Made by a program: the position numbers and the translations under genes. DNA of 62,645 bases from Ruminococcus flavefaciens (GTDB lineage: Bacteria; Bacillota; Clostridia; Oscillospirales; Ruminococcaceae), in NCBI GenBank assembly GCA_002310115.1, contig DBYI01000087.1, positions 1-62,645 of the forward strand. The letters are read 5' to 3'. The notes under the pieces are model-generated. The model ran no database searches. It saw only the letters and a program-made list of their open reading frames with translations, and was not told where the DNA came from. Shown here in pieces: positions 7,539-16,563 of this stretch (position 1 is its first letter; every line of letters starts with the position of its first letter).

Positions 7539-9407
7539 CTATGTCAGGTTTCCTGCTATCTTCGGTGTTCCACTGACTTCTGCCGCAAAAGAGTAGACTC
7601 CATTTGCTCGATTCTCAGCTCGTATGGCTTCATTTTTGCTATCGATCGCCGCTTTTTTCTTTGCCTTGGTTTGATTGTAATACTTAGCTTGAGAACCATT
7701 TGCTTTTCGTCTGAGATAATTCTGGTGAAGCCTTTCTCTGCGTGCTTCTCTCTTTTTGTATTCCTCTAATTCTTCTGGAGTCATATTAACATCATAGAAA
7801 TGCGGTGGAATATACTGACCGACAAAATTGAAATATATTTCAATCTTCTGAGTAGTTTCTCTGCTTCCCTTTCTATCTCTCTCGTGAATTACGATTCTGC
7901 TGACAAATTCATTTATCATATACGTTGTTAGTTCTTCAAATTCAAGATAATTGTCTACAAGTGTAATGAATCGTGACGGTGTTGTACTTTCTCTGTTTGT
8001 ATCGGATATAAGCTTTCTTATCTTCGTAATTTCTTCCGTTACCTCCTGCTTTTCTGCAGAATATTGCTTATCCATCATATAATACCTGTCATCAGGAAGT
8101 TTGCCGAGAATGTTATCTTCATATATTCTACAGATAATCTTCTCAAGTTCATGTTCTCTTTGCTGAAGTGTTTCGAGTTTGCTCTGGTTCTTAACAAAAT
8201 CTTTATCAGCTTTCAGAGAACAAGAAGCTTTAACAGATTCTATAAATGCTTCTCTGTCAATCTTTGCAAAGTCAACAATTGCTTTTAGCATTTCCTTAAT
8301 AAGTGTCATAACATCATCTGCATTTACTCTATGCTGCGTAGGACAAAGCTTACCTACGGGAGTTTTTCCGTATGCAGCACAAGTAAACTGTGGGATGCGC
8401 TTTCCGTTATTAACCCTGTGAACATACATTTTTCCACCACAGTCAGCACAGTACATAAGTCCAGTCAATGGATGAGCTTCACCCCAACCGTCAGGATACC
8501 TTCTTGCATTTCCTCTTACACGTTGAACATTGTCAAATAGCTCTTGATCTATGATTGGCTCTTGTGTATTCTCAAAAATCAGCCAATTATCTTCTGAAAC
8601 ATAATGACTCTTCTTATCCTTGAAGTGCTTTGCTGTCTTGAAGTTTATGGTGTGACCAAGGTATTCTCGTTTTTTTAAAATACTCGCTATTGTAGAAGAA
8701 CCCCAGTGATAAGGATTGTCAAACACCTTGTTTTGATATAGCCCTGCACCTTTTTTTGCAAGATATGCTCCTGGAATCAAAACCTTTTCACTTTCAAGTA
8801 TTTGAGCAATCTGATACGGACCTTTTCCCTCCATAGTCATTCTGAAGATTCGTCTGACAACTTCGGCAGCTTCTTCGTCAATAATCCAGTGATTCTTATC
8901 TTCGGGGTCTTTCAAATAACCATATGGTGCGCTACTTGCAACGTGCTTTCCTGAATTGCCCTTTGATTTGAATGTCGATTTGATTTTCTTGCTGATATCC
9001 TTTGCATACCATTCATTCATAATATTTCTGAAGGGAACAAGATCATCTTCACCTCGCAGAGTATCAACATTATCATTAAGTGCAATAAGGCGTACATCAT
9101 TGACTCGGAACATTTCCTGTAGCTGTCCAACCATTATATAATCACGACCTAAACGGCTCATATCTTTTACAATTACTGTACCGATAATGCCTTTTTCAAT
9201 CTGCCGTAACATTTCCTGAAATCCAGGTCTATCAAAACGTGTTCCTGATATACCATCATCTGTAAAATGAGTCGGCTGTGGCAGACCGATAGATTTTGCG
9301 TACTGTTCAAGCAAGGCTTTCTGATTTGTGATACTGTTGCTTTCACCTTGCAGTTCATCATCTCTTGAAAGTCGCTCATATAGCGCTGTTATGCCTCTTG
9401 TAATCAT
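7539..9407 (-). CDS. tnpX: Large serine recombinase (TnpX-like integrase/excisionase)
   Basis: This 622-residue protein has the three parts of a large serine recombinase. The resolvase catalytic domain (1-150) holds the nucleophile Ser14 (ALYERLSRDDE), DDGISGTRFDRPGF and KDMSRLGRDY. A recombinase domain (160-290, with APYGY and LKKREYLGH) and a zinc ribbon (YCADCGG...FTC...LC, about 315-355) follow. The tail is charged and coiled-coil. Family members such as Tn4451 TnpX excise and insert elements at GA-centred sites. It sits about 70 bp from the right junction of the element, as expected, and is preceded by GGAGGAG. Confidence 0.93.
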   Translation of the reverse strand: MITRGITALYERLSRDDELQGESNSITNQKALLEQYAKSIGLPQPTHFTDDGISGTRFDRPGFQEMLRQIEKGIIGTVIVKDMSRLGRDYIMVGQLQEMFRVNDVRLIALNDNVDTLRGEDDLVPFRNIMNEWYAKDISKKIKSTFKSKGNSGKHVASSAPYGYLKDPEDKNHWIIDEEAAEVVRRIFRMTMEGKGPYQIAQILESEKVLIPGAYLAKKGAGLYQNKVFDNPYHWGSSTIASILKKREYLGHTINFKTAKHFKDKKSHYVSEDNWLIFENTQEPIIDQELFDNVQRVRGNARRYPDGWGEAHPLTGLMYCADCGGKMYVHRVNNGKRIPQFTCAAYGKTPVGKLCPTQHRVNADDVMTLIKEMLKAIVDFAKIDREAFIESVKASCSLKADKDFVKNQSKLETLQQREHELEKIICRIYEDNILGKLPDDRYYMMDKQYSAEKQEVTEEITKIRKLISDTNRESTTPSRFITLVDNYLEFEELTTYMINEFVSRIVIHERDRKGSRETTQKIEIYFNFVGQYIPPHFYDVNMTPEELEEYKKREARRERLHQNYLRRKANGSQAKYYNQTKAKKKAAIDSKNEAIRAENRANGVYSFAAEVSGTPKIAGNLT

Positions 9408-9466
9408 TGAAATACTCCTCCTTTTCCTTTTGATGTTACCTCTGAAGAGTGATTAAAACATCTCCA

Positions 9467-10432
9467 TCATTGTAGCACACCAGCTGCAAGTTTGTATTTT
9501 TTGTACTGTCTTACAGCAAAATGGCTCGGATTCTTTTCTTCCAGTTCTTTGAAAAGAATATCGATCGGATTTTGGAAAGTCTCATCTTCCTCTCGTGTTT
9601 CAGATGAATTGATCATTTCGATAAGAGTGTTAAGATTCTTTTCTTCATCTGGTGCTTCATACCATATATACCCGATAAGTGCCGAATAATACAGTCGTTC
9701 TGCCTTTACCCAGAAATCCTCGCTGCTTTGAGTGCCTTCTCCCTTTGTATTGGCGATTATGGTGTTCACCAGTTTCAGAATATCCTTTTCAGAACGAATA
9801 TAAGCCATCGGATTGTAATGCATCGACTTGTTGAAGTTTATTGTGTTCAGAATCTTTAAACTATACCCTCCCTTAAGCAATGCGTTACCTACTTCATTTA
9901 CAACTGTCCCTTTCGGATCAGTCACAACATAACTGCTGTGCATCTGTAAAATATTTGGTTTGACAAAAAAGCGTGTTTTGCCGCTTCCAGAGCTTCCGAT
10001 AACAAGAACATTCTTGTTTCTTGCATACTTAAATCCAGATCTGGGTTGATTATCCATATTCAACCGTTCAGATTCAGTCAGAATAATGTTATCTTCGAAT
10101 TTTGCAGCCATATATGGCTTGATATCTTCTGCTGTACCCCATCGTGCTGAACCATATTCTACTCCTTTGCGGTATTTTTTAGCATTTTTCCCTTTGATAA
10201 AAACAATCACCTTAACAAGAACTGCTCCTGCGATACCAATAAAAATGTCTATTGCTTTGAAGCTTGGTATGGGATCAGAAAATATCTTTCCGAAACTGTT
10301 CATACCTTCTATGATTTTTTCACCTGTAGTCTCTCCAGAAGCGGATGTGAATAATTCAGATGCCTTGTTGAAGAAATAACCAAGAAACGCAAATGGCAGC
10401 GTCTTTATTGCTTTCTGCTTATTGAAACTCAT
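9467..10432 (-). pseudogene. traG: TraG/VirD4 coupling protein, truncated by the element
   Basis: The 321-codon frame encodes the N-terminal half of a type IV coupling protein: two hydrophobic segments within the first 80 residues, GSARWGTAEDIKPY, Walker A GSSGSGKT at 146-153, and SSYVVTDPKGT. Family proteins are about 580-620 residues and continue after YKLAAG with the rest of the ATPase domain. Here the frame leaves homology after KLAAG and ends three codons later (VLQ, stop) in sequence belonging to the serine-recombinase element. The C-terminal half is not found elsewhere in the window, so conjugation from this locus is broken. Confidence 0.87.
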
Positions 10433-10914
10433 CAGCGTTCTGCCTCCATGGTTCTGGTCTTTTCCCTTGAACGTTCCTTATTTTTCTGAGGCGTTAGTTC
10501 CTGAAGACGTGTTATTATTGAAACTTTTTTCTCTTTTCCTTTCTTTATATTCTGACTAGCAAGGAAATCTTCGAATGCTGTATTCATTATCTCGCGGTCC
10601 TTCGCACGAAAGAAAATAGTATACTTAGGTGGGTTTACAGAACTGTCCTTTTTAAGTGAATAATCAATGCCATATTTTCTTGCAGTCTTTTCAAAAGATT
10701 TGATATTCTGATTAGTAATCTCAATATTAGTAACTGAAGCGTAGTCATTTCCTTGAATAAGAGCTTTCAACGGCTGTTTTCCTCGAATAATAACAGAATT
10801 ATGTTTTTTCTGTAGTTCAAGAAGCTTTTTCAAAACTTTCACAAGAATATTCGTTGTCACTTTAGTTGATCTAAAAGACAGTGCAACGATTTTCTCGTTG
10901 TTGTATTCCTGCAT
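10432..10914 (-). CDS. pcfB: PcfB-like protein (DUF3801)
   Basis: This 160-residue protein (MQEYNNEKIVALSFRSTKVT...) resembles PcfB/DUF3801 proteins encoded just before the coupling protein in Firmicutes conjugative elements. It overlaps traG by one base of start/stop (TGATG type). The start at 10914 follows an AGGAGGT site; the longer frame to 10944 lacks one. The tail is very basic (KERSREKTRTMEAER). In pCF10, PcfB helps recruit the relaxosome to the coupling protein. With traG broken it is probably a relic. Confidence 0.8.
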   Translation of the reverse strand: MQEYNNEKIVALSFRSTKVTTNILVKVLKKLLELQKKHNSVIIRGKQPLKALIQGNDYASVTNIEITNQNIKSFEKTARKYGIDYSLKKDSSVNPPKYTIFFRAKDREIMNTAFEDFLASQNIKKGKEKKVSIITRLQELTPQKNKERSREKTRTMEAER

Positions 10915-11104
10915 ACATACCTCCTTTCTGCAACATGGTACCAAAGATCAGCTAAACAATAAATATGCAACAAGTCAAGATTTACTTTTGCTACAAATCA
11001 GCTATTTCATCAAGTATTTGACTGTCAACCGGTTCTTTGAGTATCTCATAATCAATGTCTTCATAAATGATGCTTCTGTAAATACCTATTTTAACAGTTC
11101 ACGT

Positions 11105-11570
11105 CTAAAATGATTTTAATAAGGGCAGACCTTATTGTTAAAGTCTGCCCCTCATGTATAATTGTGTCATATTTGTCCTCAACACCCCTGACAAGGGAGC
11201 AATATAAGCCGATCATCCGCTAAGATGATCTCATAGGATTCTATCCTCTATCCATTCCTGTGGAATAGCCGTCACCGGAAGTATCATTATACCCATTGCC
11301 TGTCATCGCGTAACAGGAGCTACCTGTTATAGACAGAACATTTCTCGCTCCATCATTTGTTATCAGGTGCAGTGCCTGGCGTCTCTTTGGTCACTAAATA
11401 GTTTTGTGCCGCCTGCGATGCCTGATAATTTTTGATATCATGGCGTGTTCTGTTCGTCGCTTATCTTTTCAGATAGCAAGGGGAACGTAACTTATACGCT
11501 GTTATTCAATTTTCAAGGTTCACTGAGAAACTTTTTTTGCCCCTCACTTATAAAGCCAAAAAATTGAAGG
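11105..11570 (-). ncRNA. Candidate long structured RNA in the conjugative-element remnant
   Basis: No ORF of useful length is present on either strand. The segment holds many complementary pairs: GGGCAGAC/GTCTGCCC (11123-11150), GATCATC/GATGATC (11211-11230), AGGAT/ATCCT (11235-11247), ATTCC/GGAAT (11254-11266), TAACAGG/CCTGTTA (11311-11329) enclosed by CTGTC/GACAG (11300-11336), and long-range TTATCAGG/CCTGATAA (11360-11428). Read on the minus strand, TATCT-GAAA-AGATA (about 11461-11475) has a GNRA loop, favouring that strand. It lies between the sigma-like gene and pcfB, all on the minus strand. No known RNA family recognised. Confidence 0.5.
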
Positions 11571-11580
11571 TTTGGACGAA

Positions 11581-12096
11581 TTAATTTTCAAAATAATTCG
11601 ATAATTTCTTCAAAATACGCTTTCTTCGATAATTGACTGTTGTTCTGGCTATACCTGTAATCTCCGATACTTGTCTTTCTGTCATTCCATCAAAGTACAG
11701 CATTTTTATAAGTTCTTTATCTTCATCACTCAAAAGTGCAATTACTTCGAGCATTTTTTCAATCATAAGCTGACGTAGTATTCTTTCTTCAATCGGCTCA
11801 GAAGTGTCAACAACAGCAGCTACTCCATCAATTCCATCTAAATCACTTGCATTGAGTGAAACCTGACCTTTACGTTTTGCTTCTTCATCAAGGTATCTTT
11901 TACGACGATATTCCTTATAATATTTTTTGTATTCTGTTTTGTTAGTTTCCATTATTGCATAGCCAAGGTTTATGAAATAAGCACGCTCACCTTCCGGAAA
12001 ACTTTTTTTGTAGTTCTTAACAAACTCTTCAGAAACTTCTTTGTATCCATCATGTGGATTTTCACGGTTATTCATTATAAAATACTTTTTAGACAT
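11581..12096 (-). CDS. Sigma-70-like factor / region-4 HTH protein of the conjugative element
   Basis: This 171-residue protein has an N-terminal polar region (FPEGERAYFINLGYAIMETN, then a basic KYYKEYRRKRYL stretch) and a C-terminal sigma region-4 helix-turn-helix at about 110-168 (LSDEDKELIKMLYFDGMTER, then QVSEITGIARTTVNYRRKRI). Such proteins are common in Tn916/Tn1549-type elements. AGGAGGAAAAATAA precedes the ATG. It may drive transcription of element genes, which is an inference. It lies upstream of the structured intergenic segment and the pcfB-traG pair on the same strand. Confidence 0.8.
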   Translation of the reverse strand: MSKKYFIMNNRENPHDGYKEVSEEFVKNYKKSFPEGERAYFINLGYAIMETNKTEYKKYYKEYRRKRYLDEEAKRKGQVSLNASDLDGIDGVAAVVDTSEPIEERILRQLMIEKMLEVIALLSDEDKELIKMLYFDGMTERQVSEITGIARTTVNYRRKRILKKLSNYFEN

Positions 12097-12213
12097 TTAT
12101 TTTTCCTCCTGATTTTTCTGATTTGAACTTGGTTGATTTCAACTCAGAAATCAGGGGTATCTTGCGACTGCTTCACTATATCGGTCTTTCAACTTTCTGC
12201 TCCTTTTCAGAGC

Positions 12214-12248
12214 AACAAAAAAAGACCTGCAGGTAAAAACCTGCAAGT
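12214..12248 (-). terminator. Terminator hairpin, minus strand
   Basis: GACCTGCAGGT pairs with ACCTGCAAGTC across AAAA; on the minus strand it ends in a long T run. It lies upstream of the sigma-like gene and could act as an attenuator or as the end of an upstream transcript. Confidence 0.6.
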
Positions 12249-12292
12249 CCTGATTGCTGCGACATATTTGCCAGCAGAAAAATTGTGTAAAA

Positions 12293-12331
12293 AAGCCTTG
12301 CCGCTTCAATAGCTGCAAGGCTGATTTTTTT
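12293..12331. terminator. Bidirectional terminator hairpin
   Basis: AGCCTTGC-CGC and GCTGCAAGGCT form a long stem with T runs on both sides (TTTTTTT on plus, TTTTTT on minus). Confidence 0.7.
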
Positions 12332-12393
12332 ATTCTATTGTAATAGTGTATTAGGCTGTATTTCTGCCAGCATACACATTATATCATGCTGAA

Positions 12394-12459
12394 AGTCCCG
12401 TGTCAGTCCCAAAACAGTCTCAATTTAGTCCCAAAACAGTCCCAAATTAGTCTGACATT
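12394..12459. repeat. Six tandem 11-bp direct repeats (AGTCCCAAAAC-like)
   Basis: Six consecutive 11-base units, AGTCCCGTGTC, AGTCCCAAAAC, AGTCTCAATTT, AGTCCCAAAAC, AGTCCCAAATT and AGTCTGACATT, run without gaps. Eleven bases is about one helical turn, as in iterons or arrays of protein-binding sites. They lie in the intergenic region between the sigma-like gene and the next gene. Confidence 0.8.
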
Positions 12460-12485
12460 ATAATGGTCAAAAACTTCTGATGAAA

Positions 12486-13142
12486 CTAAAAAAGAACAAC
12501 TGTCTGATCGTATTTATATCTGTAATCAGCCTTTGTGAAAGTATTATAATCAAGCTTTTCCGTATTAACAAAGTATACGCAATAGCGCTCATAATGCTGT
12601 GTTTCATGAGAGTAACGATAATTATATTCTATCACTCCTGATTCACCCGGATTAAGAATAAAAGCCGTTTCACAGGTTACATTCATACCGCAGAATCGAG
12701 ACTTCGGGTTATTGAAGTCTTCATTATGTCCATGCCTTATAGGGCGATAACAATTGTTGCAGTTTATAATAGAGTGCCATTTTATACGATAAGCGTCGTC
12801 TTCCTGAGTAACAATTATACTTGGAATTCTTGGATCATCCGTAAAGCTTCCGTTTTTTACCGCTCTGTATTCCCTGTTATACAGCAAGTGCCTCCTGAAG
12901 GATTTATAAGGAACCGGAGAGGTTTCTGAGTTAAACTCACTCATTTCATAGAAATAAACGTCGTAATCATATACTTTGCGATCCTGCATAAAATCACAAT
13001 GATTGATGAAGATACCGTCACCCTCTAGGCAGACGCTGTCCTTGATTTTAAATGGGCCAATGTATTTCTGTCTTTCGACAGCCCCTTCTGGAGTTCTGTC
13101 TTTTTTGTACCAGGCAATACATACTTTCTGTATCGCAAGCAT
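12486..13142 (-). CDS. Hypothetical protein, first of the immunity-like gene row
   Basis: This 218-residue protein starts with a good AAGGAGAATGACCT site. It has no signal peptide or membrane segment and is rich in Tyr, Asn and Asp. Paired cysteines occur in CNNCYRP and FCGMNVTCE, which could bind metal. Strand-rich spacing in the second half (GVIEYNYRYSHET, ERYCVYFVNTEK) suggests a beta fold. No family recognised. It lies at the edge of a run of small unrelated minus-strand genes with separate ribosome sites, typical of immunity-gene arrays; that role is an inference. Confidence 0.65.
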   Translation of the reverse strand: MLAIQKVCIAWYKKDRTPEGAVERQKYIGPFKIKDSVCLEGDGIFINHCDFMQDRKVYDYDVYFYEMSEFNSETSPVPYKSFRRHLLYNREYRAVKNGSFTDDPRIPSIIVTQEDDAYRIKWHSIINCNNCYRPIRHGHNEDFNNPKSRFCGMNVTCETAFILNPGESGVIEYNYRYSHETQHYERYCVYFVNTEKLDYNTFTKADYRYKYDQTVVLF

Positions 13143-13338
13143 AGGTCATTCTCCTTTTTATGTTGTAGTTATACATGATAAAATTCTCATGTATAATTCT
13201 CTTTTCTATCAAAGAACACTAATAAGTGTTGTTAATATTCATTCATTGAATCTTCTGATGGAATAGCAAAAGCAGCTTACTACTGATGACAGACTTTTTT
13301 AATACACGAACCAGATACTTGATATTTTTCACTCAATC

Positions 13339-14022
13339 CTAAGGAATAATATAAGTAAGTGGTTCAGATTTATTTAGAAAAGCATTTTTTCTTGGTTTAA
13401 TAGTAACCTTTTTTGAACTTAATTGTATTTCTCCATAGGCATCAAGACTGTTTGTCTCCGGTAGATCAGCTTCAAGCAAAAGATTATCTTCCATATCCCA
13501 TACTTTTAACAATGGAAAATATCGTGAATTATCCAGATAGCGCAGATAGATAACAGCCTTATTTTTTGAAGCTGTTTTTTCTTTGAACTTCATAGTCATA
13601 CTTTCACCTTTAATCAGAGCTTCAGAAATACATTCATGAATCTGTTCCGTGCTAAAACCAGATGTAGAAAAATAAGTTTGCAGTGTTAGTTCAATAATTG
13701 ATGCTACGCTTTCTATACATTGTTCAGTCTCTAACTGATCATACAAGCTTTGACTTACATGTGCATCGTAATAACGAAACCAGGGATGTAATTTATCCTT
13801 TTCTCTCTTTGCCGGAGATATCTCACTTTCAATATCGCATGTTGTAAGATTTATGTATAGATGGTCAAAATCTGCCAAAGCAAATCCATTCTCCTTAAGT
13901 TTCATTACTATTCTGCGAACAGCACAGCTAAGCTTCATATTATGAAAACCACATGGAAAAGGATTACCAGTACAGTTTTCAACTACACTTCGATAAATAC
14001 GAATATCTTTAATGATAGCCAT
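13339..14022 (-). CDS. Hypothetical cytoplasmic protein, immunity-like
   Basis: The protein has 227 residues from the ATG at 14022, which follows GAGGAGTTTGAAG; an upstream TTG at 14028 is less likely. No signal or membrane segment is seen. The sequence is mixed alpha/beta: helical near residues 95-155 and strand-rich at the end (KKVTIKPRKNAF). Not recognised. The 43-bp gap to the upstream beta-propeller-like gene suggests co-transcription. Confidence 0.6.
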   Translation of the reverse strand: MAIIKDIRIYRSVVENCTGNPFPCGFHNMKLSCAVRRIVMKLKENGFALADFDHLYINLTTCDIESEISPAKREKDKLHPWFRYYDAHVSQSLYDQLETEQCIESVASIIELTLQTYFSTSGFSTEQIHECISEALIKGESMTMKFKEKTASKNKAVIYLRYLDNSRYFPLLKVWDMEDNLLLEADLPETNSLDAYGEIQLSSKKVTIKPRKNAFLNKSEPLTYIIP

Positions 14023-14071
14023 CTTCAAACTCCTCTACATTTTTGATGCGATTATGTATGATGGTTTCCGT

Positions 14072-14788
14072 TCAGCCATTTAATTCCCAGATCTGCTTTA
14101 TAGATACTTCTGGAGGCTGTGGTTTCTGCATCAGACATTCATGGCTCTGTGCTTCTTTTTCAGAAAATCCCTGCAATTCCCAGTTTTTATATGTCTTCAC
14201 ATATTCATAGTCAGTATCGAACCAGATCATCCATCTGCCTGGCGTTTCATAATTCTTGCTTTTAATCTCCCTGATATCTATGGCTTGGCCGTTCGAAAAT
14301 CTTGAAGCAAACGGATAATTTGAAACGCCGACGTCGCATCTAACAAACCCGAAAAGATAAATCTCATCGGGGTATGTTTCAATATGTTCAATAAATATTT
14401 TGTCCTCATTTTCAAAGTAAACGACTTTTTTATCGAAGGTCATACCGTCATATGCTGTCAGCTGGGTACGTGTGGAAGTTTTCGGTTTTTCAATATTGTA
14501 AAACAGATCACCCGATGCAGAAAAAGCAAATCCCTCATCCTGTGCGCTTGCGTGTATATCGATCTTCTTTATTACGCTCAGTGTATCAAGATCACATATT
14601 GTAAGCACACCATTTGTTGATTTCGCCACAAACAAATTTGTGCCCGGACGGAATGCCCCTTTATATGTACATGATAGACCTTTGAATCTTGTAAGTTCAT
14701 TATCATTTTGGTCATATACATAGATTGAGCCGCCGTTGCATCCAACTTTATATTCCCCATTGTCAAAAAAACCATAGAATTTTTTCAT
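14072..14788 (-). CDS. Hypothetical beta-propeller-like protein
   Basis: This 238-residue protein has repeated short strand-turn phrases typical of propeller blades (GGSIYVYDQNDNELTRF, GVLTICDLDTLSVIKKI, TQLTAYDGMTFDKKVVYF, DEIYLFGFV), with spacing of about 40 residues. There is no signal peptide, so it is cytoplasmic. Proteins of this form recur in Clostridia gene arrays next to other small unknowns and may be immunity proteins, but no function is assigned. The ATG follows CAGGTGATAAGCA. It lies 20 bp after the interrupted LRR gene. Confidence 0.6.
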   Translation of the reverse strand: MKKFYGFFDNGEYKVGCNGGSIYVYDQNDNELTRFKGLSCTYKGAFRPGTNLFVAKSTNGVLTICDLDTLSVIKKIDIHASAQDEGFAFSASGDLFYNIEKPKTSTRTQLTAYDGMTFDKKVVYFENEDKIFIEHIETYPDEIYLFGFVRCDVGVSNYPFASRFSNGQAIDIREIKSKNYETPGRWMIWFDTDYEYVKTYKNWELQGFSEKEAQSHECLMQKPQPPEVSIKQIWELNG

Positions 14789-14808
14789 TGCTTATCACCT
14801 GTATACTG

Positions 14809-15504
14809 TTATTTGAGTTTCTCAAGTATTGCCTGGGGTTCATAAGCATTAGATTCATTTGCAATACTAATACATTCATCAATATTATTACTTGTGATAA
14901 CTTCGTTATCAATAAGATACTGAATGATTTCAGATTCTCTGATAACAAGTCTTAGTATATCTCTTATATGTTCTTTTACCATATTAAGAAAATTCTTATG
15001 TACAGGCTTGTGCCGCAATACTCTGGCAATTATTTCACAACGTAAATCTTCAGGCATATCCAAATTATCATAGTCACCATTAAAAAGCAGCATTGGTATC
15101 TCGGATGCAGCGGTAAATTTAGCAATTTCCGAAACACCACATATCTCATCCGGATCCAAACCATTATTTAAGGCAATCAAATCATAGTCATACATAAAGT
15201 GAATTTCATACAAGTCAAATACTTCACCGAAAATGGTTATTTCATCCACATTACATGCACGGAATATTTCGTTACCAACTTAGGAAATACTGTCAGGGAA
15301 AATCATATCACGTATTTTGGTATTTGCAAATGCACGTTCATCAATTGCAACAATATTATCATTTAGTTTGACTTCCCAAACTTTTCGACAAGAGAAAAAA
15401 GCAAGTTTTCCGATAGTTGTCACACCTTCCGGAATATCTACAGAAGGAGCAAGACCACGATATCTTTCCAATACTCCATTACGGATTTCAAAATCATTAT
15501 TCAT
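14809..15504 (-). pseudogene. BspA-type LRR protein gene interrupted by an in-frame stop
   Basis: An ATG at 15504 with an AGGAGG site opens a BspA-like leucine-rich repeat protein (SVDIPEGVTTIGKLAFFSC, VAIDERAFANT, MIFPDS). A TAA at 15280-15282 stops it after 74 residues. The same frame continues without further stops through VGNEIFRACN to 14809, where the second part (from GTG 15249) encodes 146 helical residues resembling ankyrin/DUF-type repeats. LRR phrasing (PDSIS-stop-VGNEIFRACN) reads through the stop, so this is probably one 231-codon gene with a nonsense mutation. Separate translation of the two halves cannot be excluded. Confidence 0.7.
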
Positions 15505-15524
15505 TATAAATCCTCCTACTCATG

Positions 15525-16511
15525 CTATGTTTTAGATACTTTAAGAACATTCTCAATTAACTCTATGTATTTTCTTTTTAGTTCAAAAGGTTCAACAATT
15601 TCCACCCTGTCAACAAACTGAAACAGCCAGCCAAAGAATGGAGATTCAGCTTTAACCTTAACTCTGACAGTGAAGTTATTATCACCGTCTGGTATTAATG
15701 TTATATCATTTCCAAAACGATCTATAACCGTATTAATAAGAGAATTATCGAAACGAAGCTTAACTTCTTCTGCTTCTCCGCTGAACATTGAAAAAGATGA
15801 TTTTATATATTCAGCTACATTAAAGTCTTTCGGTTTGGGTTCCGATACTTCTTCAAGAATCTCAACGGATTCCATTCGGTCTATTCTGAAATTAGTGATT
15901 TTCTGATATTTCTCATAGTAAGATATAAGATAGTATCGTTCGTCATCCCAACTAAGAGCATACGGAGAACACACACGAAGTCCATCACGATATTTTTTCT
16001 TTTTCTTCAGATCATAGTCAAAATACTTGAACGATATTTTCTTGCCTTCAGATATGGCACGTTGAATAGTATCAACATTAATGTAAATACGTTCATTCAT
16101 TGCTTTTACTCTGTTTGCAACGAACACCTGCCGCTGGATTTGCTTTGCTTCATATTTACTCGCTAGTCCTTCGATTTTTCTAAGAAGTTCATTTGATTTC
16201 TTTTCTGTAAGAAAACGAGATGAAGTTACAGCATCAGCAAGAAGCTTAAGTTCCGGTAGTTCAAACTCTCTGCTTGCAACTAAATAACCTGAAGTATTGC
16301 CTTTCAGTTGTTTGATATCCAATCCGAATGTACGCAAAGCTTCAATATCTTCATATAGAGCTTTTCTACCGGCCGATATTCCATAAAGTTCAAGCTGACT
16401 GATAATCTCGCTCATGGTAATGTGATGATTTTCATCTGTCTGTTCAAGCATTATCTTATATAAATATAGGATTTTCAGTCTCTGTATCGAATTTTTTTCA
16501 TTATTCGCCAT
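15525..16511 (-). CDS. WYL-domain transcriptional regulator
   Basis: This protein has an N-terminal HTH (residues ~10-70, SIQRLKILYLYKIMLEQT... and EIISQLELYGISAGRKALYE) and a WYL domain in the second half (KKISFKYFDYDLKKKKKYR, PYALSWDDERYYLISYYEKY, ITNFRIDRMESVEIL), followed by a WCX-type tail. WYL regulators sense ligands, often nucleic acid, and control stress or defence genes. The best start is ATG 16511 with AGGAACATTATT upstream; the frame is open to 16631 but overlaps the preceding gene. It lies in the middle of the immunity-like row and may control it. Confidence 0.85.
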   Translation of the reverse strand: MANNEKNSIQRLKILYLYKIMLEQTDENHHITMSEIISQLELYGISAGRKALYEDIEALRTFGLDIKQLKGNTSGYLVASREFELPELKLLADAVTSSRFLTEKKSNELLRKIEGLASKYEAKQIQRQVFVANRVKAMNERIYINVDTIQRAISEGKKISFKYFDYDLKKKKKYRDGLRVCSPYALSWDDERYYLISYYEKYQKITNFRIDRMESVEILEEVSEPKPKDFNVAEYIKSSFSMFSGEAEEVKLRFDNSLINTVIDRFGNDITLIPDGDNNFTVRVKVKAESPFFGWLFQFVDRVEIVEPFELKRKYIELIENVLKVSKT

Positions 16512-16563
16512 AATAATGTTCCTGTTCTTTTTAATTATGATGGTTTTATAACAATATAGGGCC

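Larger units (their letters stand above)
2040..9478. mobile_element. Tn4451-type mobilizable element inserted in traG
   Basis: Gene order from right to left is tnpX, small ORF, DUF3847 copy, cargo gene (reverse), DUF3847, oriT, mobA/tnpZ-like, CHC2 primase, VirE-like ATPase, tnpW. This matches mobilizable elements of the Tn4451 type. The right end is placed at 9478/9479, where traG homology stops after KLAAG. The left end is only approximate (somewhere between 1960 and 2095), because no matching left traG sequence is present. It has no conjugation machinery of its own and would need a helper. Confidence 0.75.

Noticed and set aside
12394..12459. CRISPR array interpretation of the 11-bp repeats
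   Set aside because: Units are too short, have no spacers and no cas genes are nearby.
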